The position numbers and the translations under genes are program-made. A stretch of 64,000 nucleotides of DNA from Actinomycetales bacterium (lineage in GTDB: Bacteria; Actinomycetota; Actinomycetes; Actinomycetales; Dermatophilaceae). The stretch spans positions 49,818 through 113,817 of the forward strand of contig JADJVI010000027.1 in NCBI GenBank assembly GCA_016710645.1, read 5' to 3'. The first letter of the stretch is position 1. Every line of letters starts with the position of its first letter. The notes below the pieces were generated by a model. The model did no database searches. It was given only the letters and a program-made list of their open reading frames with translations, and was not told where the DNA came from. Positions 44,414-52,929 of the stretch are shown here, piece after piece.

Positions 44414-45129
44414 CCCCTGTGCCCCCGCGCTCGACGTTGACCGCCTTCGGAGCCGATCCCGCCGACGCGCCGGTCATCCTCATCGTCGAGGACGACGCGG
44501 TCATCCGTGAGGCCACCGCCATGACCCTGGAGCGCTACGGCTTCCAGGTGCGCACGGCGACCGACGGGCTGACCGGCCGCACGGCATACCGGAGCGAAAA
44601 GCCCGATGTCGTGCTGCTGGACGTCATGATGCCTTTCCTGGACGGGCTGAGTCTGTGTCGCGAGATCCGCGCGGTGGCGACCACGCCGATCGTCATGCTC
44701 ACTGCCCGTGCCGACGGGATCGACGTCGTGCAGGGGTTGGAGGCAGGGGCTGACGACTACGTGACCAAGCCGTTCGACCCGATGGTGCTCGTCGCGCGGA
44801 TCCGTGCGGTGCTGCGCCGGGCCGCGCCGCCGACTCCCGCGCACGAGGTGACCACGGTCGGCGACCTGCGCATCGACCACGACGCGCTGGAGGTGACCGT
44901 CGCGGGGCGCCCGGTGGAGCTCACCCCGACCGAGCTGCGGCTGCTGCTCGAACTCAGCGAGGCACCCGGCATCGTCATCTCACGGGACGCGCTACTGGAG
45001 CGGGTGTGGGACTACCCGGCGGGCGGTGACACCCGCGTCGTCGACGTCCACGTGCAGCGACTGCGCGCCAAGATCGGCAAGGAGCGGATCGACACGGTGC
45101 GCGGGTTCGGCTACAAGCTGGTGCGATGA
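44410..45129 (+). CDS. OmpR/PhoB-family response regulator (CseB-like)
   Basis: 239 residues from the GTG overlapping the lipoprotein stop. The receiver domain has acidic pair EDD, phospho-acceptor LLDVMMP and TKPFDP Lys. The winged-helix effector domain ends DTVRGFGYKLVR. The stretch REATAMTLERYGF and RADGIDVVQGLEAGADDYV closely resemble Streptomyces CseB, which controls sigE under envelope stress. No sigE gene is in the window. Confidence 0.93.
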   Translation: MTPVPPRSTLTAFGADPADAPVILIVEDDAVIREATAMTLERYGFQVRTATDGLTGRTAYRSEKPDVVLLDVMMPFLDGLSLCREIRAVATTPIVMLTARADGIDVVQGLEAGADDYVTKPFDPMVLVARIRAVLRRAAPPTPAHEVTTVGDLRIDHDALEVTVAGRPVELTPTELRLLLELSEAPGIVISRDALLERVWDYPAGGDTRVVDVHVQRLRAKIGKERIDTVRGFGYKLVR

Positions 45130-45142
45130 CCCAGGTGACGCC

Positions 45143-46414
45143 GTGAAACTGGCCGTCAAGATCCCCCTCACGTTGGCGCTCGTCACGGTCGCCCTCGGGG
45201 TAGCGCTCGCGCTCTATATCCACGTGTCGATGTCGGCGTTCACCGACCAAGCGGCCCGCGACGAGGCCCTCGCGCAGTTGCGGGTGGCGACCAAGGCGCT
45301 GTCGAGCACCGGCACGGTGCCGGACTTCGCGGTGTTGGACGACCCCGGTATGCCGTCCGACCTGCGGGCCGCGGCGGCGGCCGGGCAGCGCGCGAGCCTG
45401 CTGTTGCAGGCCCCCGATGTCGCCTGGGCCGCCGAGCCGGTGACCGGCGGGAAGGTGCTCGCGGTGCGGGTGTCGTGGGCGGACTCTCGGGAGACCTTGG
45501 CGGCGTTGGACCGACAACTTGCAGTCGGCGTCGCGGTGTTGGTCGGGGTGACCGGGCTGCTCGCGGTGGGGGTCACCCGCGGCCTGGCCCGGCGGCTCGG
45601 CGCGGCCGAACGATCGGCCCGCGAGATCGCCGACGGTGACCTGTCGGTGCGGGTGTCCGAGGCGGTCGGCGGGCGTGACGAGGTCACCCAACTCGCCCGG
45701 ACCGTCGACGCCTTGGCCGAGTCGATGCAGGAGCGGCTGGCCTCCGAGAAGCGCGTCACCGCCGACATCGCCCATGACCTGCGCACGCCGGTGACCGGTC
45801 TGGTCACCGCGGCCGGGCTGTTGCCCGACGGGCGGCCCACCGAGTTGGTGCGCTCGCAGGCCCAGCGGTTGTGGCGGCTCGTCGAGGATCTGTTGGAGGT
45901 CGCCCGCCTCGATCACGTCGATCAGCCGTTGGACGAGCAGGTGACGACGGTCAGTGCCCTGGCGGCACGAGGGGTCGCGGCGGCTGTGGCATCCGGTGCT
46001 CTTGCGGGCGATGCCGTCACAGTGTCGGTGGTCCGGGACGCCGAGTGCTCGACCGATCCGCGGCGGGTCGAACGCATCCTGGTCAACCTGCTGGTCAACG
46101 CGGTCCGGCACGGCGGTGCACCGGTGCGCTGCGTCGTCGACGGTCTCGCGATCGCCGTGTCCGACGGGGGGCAGGGCTTTCCGCCCGCGATCCTCGAGCA
46201 CGGCGCGCGGCGCTTCCAGACGGGTGCGGCGGATCGAGGATCTGGGCATGGCCTGGGGTTGACCATCGCCGAGGGTCAAGCCCGGGCCGTGGGGGCGCGG
46301 CTGAGCTATGCCAACGCCGAGGCGTCGGAAGGTTCGCCCGGGGGCGCCGTCGTCACGCTCACGCTTCCGGGGGCCGCGGGGGAGGCGACCGGACGGCATA
46401 CCCTCGGCGTGTGA
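45143..46414 (+). CDS. Sensor histidine kinase (CseC-like)
   Basis: 423 residues from the GTG at 45143 (AGGTGA upstream). Two membrane helices (about 8-28 and 125-148) bracket an external domain of ~95 residues. HAMP, H-box DIAHDLRTP, N-box LLVNAVRHG and G-boxes SDGGQG and GHGLGL follow. It is the partner of the adjacent response regulator, and probably senses envelope damage as CseC does. Its stop overlaps the menC start, which is unusual. Confidence 0.92.
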   Translation: MKLAVKIPLTLALVTVALGVALALYIHVSMSAFTDQAARDEALAQLRVATKALSSTGTVPDFAVLDDPGMPSDLRAAAAAGQRASLLLQAPDVAWAAEPVTGGKVLAVRVSWADSRETLAALDRQLAVGVAVLVGVTGLLAVGVTRGLARRLGAAERSAREIADGDLSVRVSEAVGGRDEVTQLARTVDALAESMQERLASEKRVTADIAHDLRTPVTGLVTAAGLLPDGRPTELVRSQAQRLWRLVEDLLEVARLDHVDQPLDEQVTTVSALAARGVAAAVASGALAGDAVTVSVVRDAECSTDPRRVERILVNLLVNAVRHGGAPVRCVVDGLAIAVSDGGQGFPPAILEHGARRFQTGAADRGSGHGLGLTIAEGQARAVGARLSYANAEASEGSPGGAVVTLTLPGAAGEATGRHTLGV

Positions 46415-47439
46415 AGCCGCACGCGATCCCCGAGTTGCGCCTGGACCCCGAGCAGGTGCGCGCGCTCGCGGCGACGCTGCGGGTGGTGCGGGTGCCGCTG
46501 CGGGTGCGCTTCCGCGGGCTGACCGAGCGCGAGGTGGCGCTCGTGCACGGGCCGGCGGGGTGGGCGGAGTTCGGGCCGTTCCTGGAGTACGCGCCGGGGG
46601 AGGCGCGCGCCTGGCTCGCGGCGACGGTCGAGGCGGCGTATGCCGGGTGGCCGGCCCCCGTGCGCGACCGGGTGGCGGTCAACGCGACGGTACCGGCGGT
46701 GGCCGCTGATGAAGTCGTCGGCGTGCTCGCGCGGTTCCCGGGAGCGACGACGGCCAAGGTCAAGGTGGCCGAACCGGGGCAGGCGTTGCGCGATGACGTC
46801 GACCGGGTGGCAGCGGTGCGCGACGTGCTAGGTCCTGATGGTCGGATCCGGATCGACGCCAACATGGGGTGGGATGTGGCACAAGCTCGGGACGCGCTCG
46901 GGGCGCTCTCGGCATACGGATTGGAGTATGCCGAGCAGCCCTGTCCGAGCGTTGCTGATCTTGCGGCTTTACGGATTGCGTTGGCGCGAGCGGGGATTGA
47001 GGTGCCGATCGCGGCGGACGAGTCGATCCGCAAGGCGACCGATCCGTTGCTGGTGGCGCGGGCGGGAGCGGCCGACCTGGTCGTGGTCAAGGTGGCGCCG
47101 CTCGGCGGGGTGCGGCGGGCGCTGGCGATCGTGGCGGAGTGCGGCCTGCCGGCGGTGGTGTCCTCGGCGCTGGACACCTCGGTGGGGATGGCAGGCGGGT
47201 TGGCTCTGGCCGCCTGTATGCCGTCGCTGCACTATGCCTGCGGGCTGGGGACCGTTCGCCTGCTCGGTGGGGATGTCGTAGCCAATCCCGTTGCGCCCGA
47301 GGCAGGTTGGCTTGATGTCGCTCGCCATCTCGGGGGCGGGGTCGGACCGGCGGCGGATCCGGAGCTCGTGGAGCGCTGGAGGGTGCTGGATCGCGAGGAC
47401 TGGTGGCGCGAGCGGATGCTGGCCTGCGCCGCGGTGTGA
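46411..47439 (+). CDS. menC: o-Succinylbenzoate synthase
   Basis: 342 residues of the enolase superfamily; the GTG at 46411 overlaps the kinase stop. Catalytic residues are visible in TAKVKVAEPG (KxK), RIDANMGW (metal Asp), LEYAEQPC (Glu), ADESIR (Asp-Glu) and VVVKVAPLGG (Lys). It dehydrates SHCHC to o-succinylbenzoate. An inverted pair of the genome-wide motif (46908-46935) is embedded in the coding sequence. Confidence 0.94.
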   Translation: MKPHAIPELRLDPEQVRALAATLRVVRVPLRVRFRGLTEREVALVHGPAGWAEFGPFLEYAPGEARAWLAATVEAAYAGWPAPVRDRVAVNATVPAVAADEVVGVLARFPGATTAKVKVAEPGQALRDDVDRVAAVRDVLGPDGRIRIDANMGWDVAQARDALGALSAYGLEYAEQPCPSVADLAALRIALARAGIEVPIAADESIRKATDPLLVARAGAADLVVVKVAPLGGVRRALAIVAECGLPAVVSSALDTSVGMAGGLALAACMPSLHYACGLGTVRLLGGDVVANPVAPEAGWLDVARHLGGGVGPAADPELVERWRVLDREDWWRERMLACAAV

Positions 47440-47469
47440 CTGAGGTCCTAGGCGGGGGCCGCATGTTTT

Positions 47470-47487
47470 ACCGACCGGATGGTCAGT
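47470..47487. promoter_or_regulatory. TetR-type operator candidate before the CoA-transferase gene
   Basis: ACCGACCGGATGGTCAGT is a near-palindrome (half-sites ACCGACC and ACTGACC) 46 bases before the start. Actinobacterial TetR regulators of acyl-CoA metabolism often bind such GACCGG..GGTC sites. No tetR gene is adjacent in the window. Confidence 0.45.
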
Positions 47488-47532
47488 AGATTGGCCTCAA
47501 TCGGTATGCCGAGCCTCAACGAGGAGCCTCAC

Positions 47533-48843
47533 ATGTCGTCACCAGCGTCGTCCGTGCGATCGCTCTACGAGCAACGTCGCACCGATCCCGACGAGGCCGT
47601 GAAGCTCATCCGCGACGACGATGCCGTCGTCGCGGGCATCGCGGCGGCCGAACCGGCATACCTGCTGGAGGCCTTGTCGCGACGCGGACCGGACCTACGC
47701 GGGGTGAGCGTCGTGCAGCTGCTGCCGACCTCGGCGCAGGCCTACCTCGATCCGGCGACGACCGAGCAGATCCGACACAACTCGCTCTTCCTCGGCGGGC
47801 CGTCACGGGCTGGAGCGCAGGCTGGGTGGATCGACTGGACGCCCAACCACTTCTCCGAGATTCCGTCGCTGATCCGGCGCGGGCAGTTGCGTGCCGATGT
47901 GGCCGTGGCGCGGGTGTCCCCGATGGACGAGCACGGGTTCTTTTCTGTGTCGCTGGGGCCGGCATACACGATGGCGGCCGTGCGCGTGGCGCGCGAGGTG
48001 ATCCTCGAAGTGGACCCGCACGTGCCCTTCGCGCACGGCGACTGTCACATCCACGTCGAGCAGGTGAGCGCGCTCATCGAGACCGACGTGCCCAATGTCG
48101 AGCTGGGCACGACGAAGGTCGGGCCGGTCGAGCGGGCCATCGCCGGCCATGTCGCCGAGCTGATCCCCGATGGGGCGACTCTGCAGATCGGCATCGGCGC
48201 AATCCCGGACGCGGTCGTGGCGCAGTTGGCGTCGAAGAACGACCTGGGGATCCATACCGAGATGTTCGGCGACGGCATCCTGTCGCTGGTCGAGGCGGGC
48301 GTCGTGACCAACGTGCGCAAGAACGAGCACCGGGGCAAGATGCTCGCGGCCTTCGCGCTCGGGTCGGCGCGGCTGTACGAGTTCATGCACCAGAACCCGG
48401 CGCTGGAGATGCACCCGGTCGACGTGACGAACACGCCTCACCTCGCGGGCCGCAACGACCACCTGCACTCGATCAACAGCACCCTCGCGGTCGACCTCAT
48501 TGGGCAGTGCGGGTCGGAGAGCATCGGGTCGGCGCCGTATTCGGGCAGCGGTGGGCAAGCCGACTTTGTGAGGGCAGCCAACATCTCCGAGGGTGGGAAG
48601 TCGTTCATCGTCGTGCCCTCGACCGCCAAGAACGGGACCGTCTCGCGGATCGTCCCGACTCTCGCCGCGGGCACGCATGTGACCACATCCAAGAATGACG
48701 TCGGTTATGTCGTGACGGAGTATGGCGTGGCGTCGCTGCGGGGGAAGGCGGCCAGACAGCGGGCCGGGGCACTCATCGAGATCGCGCACCCGGACTTCCG
48801 CGACGAACTCCGCGAGCGGGCGCGAGACCTGCACCTGCTCTAG
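47533..48843 (+). CDS. Acetyl-CoA hydrolase/CoA-transferase family protein
   Basis: 436 residues from the ATG at 47533 with GAGGAG 6-11 bases upstream. Signature segments include the catalytic Glu in IHTEMFGDG and the C-terminal GSGGQADFVRAANISEGGKS. Family members transfer CoA between short acyl-CoAs and acetate, succinate or 4-hydroxybutyrate; which one cannot be told here. Its stop codon CTAG is shared with the convergent mazF stop. Confidence 0.92.
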   Translation: MSSPASSVRSLYEQRRTDPDEAVKLIRDDDAVVAGIAAAEPAYLLEALSRRGPDLRGVSVVQLLPTSAQAYLDPATTEQIRHNSLFLGGPSRAGAQAGWIDWTPNHFSEIPSLIRRGQLRADVAVARVSPMDEHGFFSVSLGPAYTMAAVRVAREVILEVDPHVPFAHGDCHIHVEQVSALIETDVPNVELGTTKVGPVERAIAGHVAELIPDGATLQIGIGAIPDAVVAQLASKNDLGIHTEMFGDGILSLVEAGVVTNVRKNEHRGKMLAAFALGSARLYEFMHQNPALEMHPVDVTNTPHLAGRNDHLHSINSTLAVDLIGQCGSESIGSAPYSGSGGQADFVRAANISEGGKSFIVVPSTAKNGTVSRIVPTLAAGTHVTTSKNDVGYVVTEYGVASLRGKAARQRAGALIEIAHPDFRDELRERARDLHLL

Positions 48844-49184
48844 CGCTCGGGCCCTCGTCGTGGGGTGTCGTCTTGCAGGAGGGCGAGGTTGAGGTCGTAG
48901 GCCAAGACGATGGCTCGGGTTAGTTGCTGTTCTTGGCCTTCGGTGAGGAAGCCGATGGTCCTGCCAAGTAGGGAGGCGGGGATCGTGACGACGTTGTCGA
49001 GGGACACCGCGCTCTCATGATCCAATCCATTGGCCCGGCCGACCGCCACTTCGCTCGACAAGCCCCGCACGGTCGAGGTAATCGGAGCGACGGTCACCTT
49101 GCTCATCGCAGCGCGCGCGGTCTCACGGGTGAGGATCAGGACAGGGCGAGTCTTGTCCAAGCGGGCGAGGGCGATCTCGCGCAA
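48840..49184 (-). CDS. mazF: MazF/PemK-type mRNA interferase toxin
   Basis: 114 residues. Conserved features are the N-terminal LDKTRPVLILTR and VTVAPITSTVRGLSSEV, and the Ser/Thr-rich core with DNVVTIPASLLG. Such toxins cleave single-stranded RNA at short sequences. It starts 3 bases after the antitoxin stop. It lies at the end of a murJ-menD-menF-ubiE strand block. Confidence 0.93.
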   Translation of the reverse strand: MREIALARLDKTRPVLILTRETARAAMSKVTVAPITSTVRGLSSEVAVGRANGLDHESAVSLDNVVTIPASLLGRTIGFLTEGQEQQLTRAIVLAYDLNLALLQDDTPRRGPER

Positions 49185-49187
49185 GGG

Positions 49188-49421
49188 TCAGCCTTCGACG
49201 ACTGCGTGATGAACGGACCATGCGACGAGGTCGTCCAGGTCGTCTGCGGCACCCGCGGCGTTCAAAATTTCGACATCCCGCTCGGCGGCCTGGCGGCGCA
49301 TCTCACGCTCAACGGCCAGGGCCACGAGCGCCGCGCGGCTGGCCGCCCTGCCGCTGGCAACGCTGCTGTCGAGGTACCGCACCATCTCGTCCGGAAGCCT
49401 TACGGCAATCTGGGTAGTCAC
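49188..49421 (-). CDS. mazE: Ribbon-helix-helix antitoxin (MazE-type)
   Basis: 77 residues. It starts with QIAVRLPDEMVRYLDSSVA, the beta-strand and first helix of a ribbon-helix-helix domain, followed by SRAALVALAVEREMRR. An acidic C-terminal tail would wrap and block the toxin. It is expected to neutralise MazF and autoregulate the pair. Confidence 0.9.
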   Translation of the reverse strand: MTTQIAVRLPDEMVRYLDSSVASGRAASRAALVALAVEREMRRQAAERDVEILNAAGAADDLDDLVAWSVHHAVVEG

Positions 49422-49475
49422 ATCGCTACTCTACCTTGACGCATCCCAAAGTGGGATGCATGGATGAATCGGAGA

Positions 49476-51221
49476 TCATCCACTGGGCAGACTATGTGGG
49501 GGAGGTGCGTCGCCGCTGGTTGGCGGCTCCGCCTGAGTGGCCGGTGAGGGGGCGTCGCCAGCCAATTCGCCGCGGTGGCGGCCAGCGGGGCGGCGGTCCA
49601 ACCGGTTGATGACCGGGACCACCAAGCGCTCCAGCTCGCGGATCTGCAGCATGCGCGCGAGCAAGAAGTAGACGACCGCGAAAAGTGTCCCGGCCAGCAC
49701 GATCGTCACCGCGTCACCGAGCCGGCCACGTGCAGCCAACGCTCGGGTGAGGACCACCACCAGGCCCCAGGCCAAGTACCCCGCGCCGGCAGCGGCCAGG
49801 ACCATCCGGCCCCATGCGATGAGCACCGGTCGCAGTCCGTAATCACCGATTCGGCGGCGCAACTGCCACATGCCAAACGCGGCCGCCAGCACATTGCTCA
49901 CGACGAGCCCGATCGCCACGACCGCGATGGCCGACGTGGGCTCCACCCACAATCCGACCAGAGCGATTCCGACCGACGATGCCGTGAGCACGATCTGCTC
50001 GGCCATCGCCAGGCGGCCCTTTTCCATGGCGTAGAAGTAGCGCTGGTTGAGCACGTCCACCCCGAACGGGACGATCCCGATCGCGAGGATCGCCAGCGCC
50101 AAGGCGGTCGCGGGCAGCTCATCGGGGTCCTTCGCGGTGAACAGCAGCGACGTGATCGGCCGCGCCAGGATGATGAGCACCGCTCCCGCCGGGATGGTCA
50201 GCACCGCCGGGAAGGCCAACCCCTGTGCGTAGTCGCGCCGCAGCGCCGCGTTGTCGCGCGCATGCACAGCCGCCGAGATCCGCGGATACATCGCCGTGAT
50301 GACCGAGAGCGCCACCAGCGCGTGCGGCACCATAAAGACGAAGAGCGCATTGGCCCACACCGTCACGCCCGCGACAAAGGGCTCGCCCGGTCGCCGCCCG
50401 GCCGGATCGGATCCGCTCGCATGCCAGAGCACCTGAGAGACCACGAGATAGCTCAGCTGTGACACCAGCAGGGCCGCAAACGCCCAGCCCGCGATCCGCG
50501 ACGTCGAGGCCAGCCCGACCCCGCGCAGGTCAAAGCGAGGCGTAAAGCGAAAGCCCCCGCGCCACAACGGGATCAGCAGGATGAGCGCCTGGGCAGCAAT
50601 CGAGAGCGTGGCCGTCCCGGCGAACCACCACACCATCGCCGGTGTCCACTCGCCCGGCGTCAGATGCCCCTGGTAAAGCCGCATGAACGCCAGCAGACCC
50701 GAGATCGCGACGACGTTGGCGAGGGCCGGCGACCAGCCGAACGCCGCGAACTGCCCGCGCGCGTTGAGCACCTGCCCGAGCAGGCCATAGAGCCCGTAGA
50801 AGAAGATCTGCGGCAGCGTGATCACCGCGAAGAAGGTCGCGAGCTCCAGCGCCGACCCCTGCAGGTTGATCGCATAGAGCCGCACCAGCCACCCCGCGAG
50901 CAGCGTGGACACGACGGTGACGAGCAGCAGCGCGCCCAGCCCGACCGTCAGCAACCGATCGGTATAGGCCCGTCCGCCGTCCGGGGCCTTCGCCGCCTTG
51001 ACCAGCTGTGGCACCAGCACCGAGTTGAGCACGCCGCCGGCGATGATCATGTAGATGATGTTCGGCAGCGTGTTGGCCGTCGTGAACGTATTGGCCGTGA
51101 TCCCCTGCCCGATCGCCACGACGATGAGCGACTGCCGGATCACCCCGAGCACCCGCGAGGCCACCGACCCTGCCGCCATGGCCAGGCTCGACGACGCGAT
51201 GCTCGCCGACTTGGCGCTCAT
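49476..51221 (-). CDS. murJ: Lipid II flippase MurJ
   Basis: 581 residues with about 14 hydrophobic helices. Typical MurJ features are ASRVLGVIRQSLI at the N-terminus, TANTLPNIIYMIIAGG, and GIVPFGVDVLNQRYFYA. It flips peptidoglycan precursor across the membrane. It sits 18 bases after menD, an unusual place for it. A Pro-rich C-terminal tail of about 40 residues follows the last helix. No protein kinase-like tail is fused. Confidence 0.93.
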   Translation of the reverse strand: MSAKSASIASSSLAMAAGSVASRVLGVIRQSLIVVAIGQGITANTFTTANTLPNIIYMIIAGGVLNSVLVPQLVKAAKAPDGGRAYTDRLLTVGLGALLLVTVVSTLLAGWLVRLYAINLQGSALELATFFAVITLPQIFFYGLYGLLGQVLNARGQFAAFGWSPALANVVAISGLLAFMRLYQGHLTPGEWTPAMVWWFAGTATLSIAAQALILLIPLWRGGFRFTPRFDLRGVGLASTSRIAGWAFAALLVSQLSYLVVSQVLWHASGSDPAGRRPGEPFVAGVTVWANALFVFMVPHALVALSVITAMYPRISAAVHARDNAALRRDYAQGLAFPAVLTIPAGAVLIILARPITSLLFTAKDPDELPATALALAILAIGIVPFGVDVLNQRYFYAMEKGRLAMAEQIVLTASSVGIALVGLWVEPTSAIAVVAIGLVVSNVLAAAFGMWQLRRRIGDYGLRPVLIAWGRMVLAAAGAGYLAWGLVVVLTRALAARGRLGDAVTIVLAGTLFAVVYFLLARMLQIRELERLVVPVINRLDRRPAGRHRGELAGDAPSPATQAEPPTSGDAPPPHSLPSG

Positions 51222-51239
51222 CGGGCACTCACCGGGCGC

Positions 51240-52925
51240 TCATCGCGCGGCAGGCGGGCTGGGGGACATGCCTCGATTGTCGACCAGGGCTGCAATCGCC
51301 GCAGCCGTGGCACGCCGGTGTGCCCGACTCGCCCGCACTTCCACGACCCGTAAACCCGGCGCCGGGTCGGCGATCGCTGCGCGCAATTCCTCGCGCGTGG
51401 CAGCAAGCCGGTATGCCGTCCCGGCGCCACGGCATACCGCCTCCAGATCCGCGTGGTGGGGCGTCGCGAAAACCCGCTCGAACCCGGCGGAGTATTCGGG
51501 CCCGCCCTGTTCCAGCAGCGTGAAGATCGATCCGCCGTCATCGTTGACGACGACGATGGTGAGGTCGGGGCGCGGTTCGTCGGGCCCGAGGATGAGCCCG
51601 TTGGAGTCGTGCAGGAAGGACAGGTCACCGAGCAGCGCGAGCGACCGCGGCGCCCCCGGCCGCCCGAGGTCGACGCCGATCGCCGTGCTGACCAGCCCGT
51701 CGATGCCGGCCAGGCCGCGGTTGCCGACGATCCGCCGTCGCCCGCGTGGCAGATAGGGCACGAGCATGAGGTCGAGGTCGCGCACCGGGTTGGACGACCC
51801 GACGATCAGCGCCGTGCCGGGCGTCACCGCCTCGCCGACGACCTGGGCGACCTGCAGGGCATCGAGCTCGGGTAACGCCTCGACCACACCATCGAGCCGC
51901 CCCGACACCTCAGCATCGAGGCTCCGCCAGGCGGCCAACCAGTCGACCTCGGCGGCCGTCGGCATCGACTCGGGCGCGGACGGAACGCTCGACAAGACCT
52001 GCGCCCGGTGCTCGGGGGTGGTGACATGTCCGCTCGGCGGCGCCACCGCGAGAAGCTCGACGGTATGCCGGCCCAGCAGCCCCGCGACCGGCCGCGACAG
52101 GGTGGGATGCCCGACGACGACCACCCGCTCGATCTGGGCACCCAGCGTCGACCCGAGCAGGAGTCGATAGCACCGGATGGCGTGCTCGCCCGCCCGGGCA
52201 CCTGACGTGGGCTCGGCCAGCAGCGGCCAACCTGCCGACTCGGCCAGCACCCGCGCACCCGGCCCGGCGTCGTCGCCGGCCACGACGACCGTCAACGGCC
52301 CCCGCGACAACGCCGGCCCCACCACGCGCGGCGGCAGGCACGACACGGGATCAAGACGGAGCCCCCCGCCCGGCTGGGAGGCGGGCCACCACGGCATACC
52401 GGGCTCGGGAAGCAGTGGGGTGTCGAACTGGACGTTGAGATGCGACGGCCCGGTCCGCCCGACCGCCTCCCCGGCCGCCACGGACACCTCGTCTGCAAGA
52501 GCCCCGACGGCGAGATCCACGCTCTCCGCGAAGCGTCCGAAAATGCCTGTCTGCCACGTGGTTTGGTTCGCTGCAGTGCCGCGCATTGCAGCCGGGCGGT
52601 CGGCCGACACCACGATGAGGCGCCGCCCGCCGTGGTAGGCCTCCATGACCGCCGGCAGCAGGTTGCCGACCGCCGTGCCCGAGGTCGTCACGACCGCGAC
52701 CGGCCGCCCTGACCCGATGGTCAGCCCCAGCGCGAGGAACCCCGCCGACCGCTCGTCGATCCGCACATGCAGCCGCAGGTCACCGGCAGCGTCGGCGGCA
52801 TACAGGGCTAGCGCAAGGGGCGCCGAGCGCGATCCCGGGCAGAGGACGACGTCGCGCACCCCGGCGTCCAGCAGCGCTCGCAGCAGCACCACGGCCTGGT
52901 ATGCCGTGTGGCCGGGGGCCGACAT
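51240..52925 (-). CDS. menD: 2-Succinyl-5-enolpyruvyl-6-hydroxy-3-cyclohexene-1-carboxylate synthase
   Basis: 561 residues, a thiamine diphosphate enzyme. CPGSRSAPLALAL and HVRIDERSAGFLALGL are hallmark N-terminal blocks with the catalytic Glu. VTTSGTAVGNLLPAV and LLGDLSFLHDSNGL (the cofactor/Mg motif GDLSFLHD) follow. It converts isochorismate and 2-oxoglutarate to SEPHCHC. It begins 4 bases after menF. Confidence 0.96.
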   Translation of the reverse strand: MSAPGHTAYQAVVLLRALLDAGVRDVVLCPGSRSAPLALALYAADAAGDLRLHVRIDERSAGFLALGLTIGSGRPVAVVTTSGTAVGNLLPAVMEAYHGGRRLIVVSADRPAAMRGTAANQTTWQTGIFGRFAESVDLAVGALADEVSVAAGEAVGRTGPSHLNVQFDTPLLPEPGMPWWPASQPGGGLRLDPVSCLPPRVVGPALSRGPLTVVVAGDDAGPGARVLAESAGWPLLAEPTSGARAGEHAIRCYRLLLGSTLGAQIERVVVVGHPTLSRPVAGLLGRHTVELLAVAPPSGHVTTPEHRAQVLSSVPSAPESMPTAAEVDWLAAWRSLDAEVSGRLDGVVEALPELDALQVAQVVGEAVTPGTALIVGSSNPVRDLDLMLVPYLPRGRRRIVGNRGLAGIDGLVSTAIGVDLGRPGAPRSLALLGDLSFLHDSNGLILGPDEPRPDLTIVVVNDDGGSIFTLLEQGGPEYSAGFERVFATPHHADLEAVCRGAGTAYRLAATREELRAAIADPAPGLRVVEVRASRAHRRATAAAIAALVDNRGMSPSPPAAR

Positions 52926-52929
52926 GGCC

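Noticed and set aside
49017..49439. + strand ORF opposite mazEF
   Set aside because: The minus strand genes have family motifs and ideal spacing; the + strand frame is their shadow.
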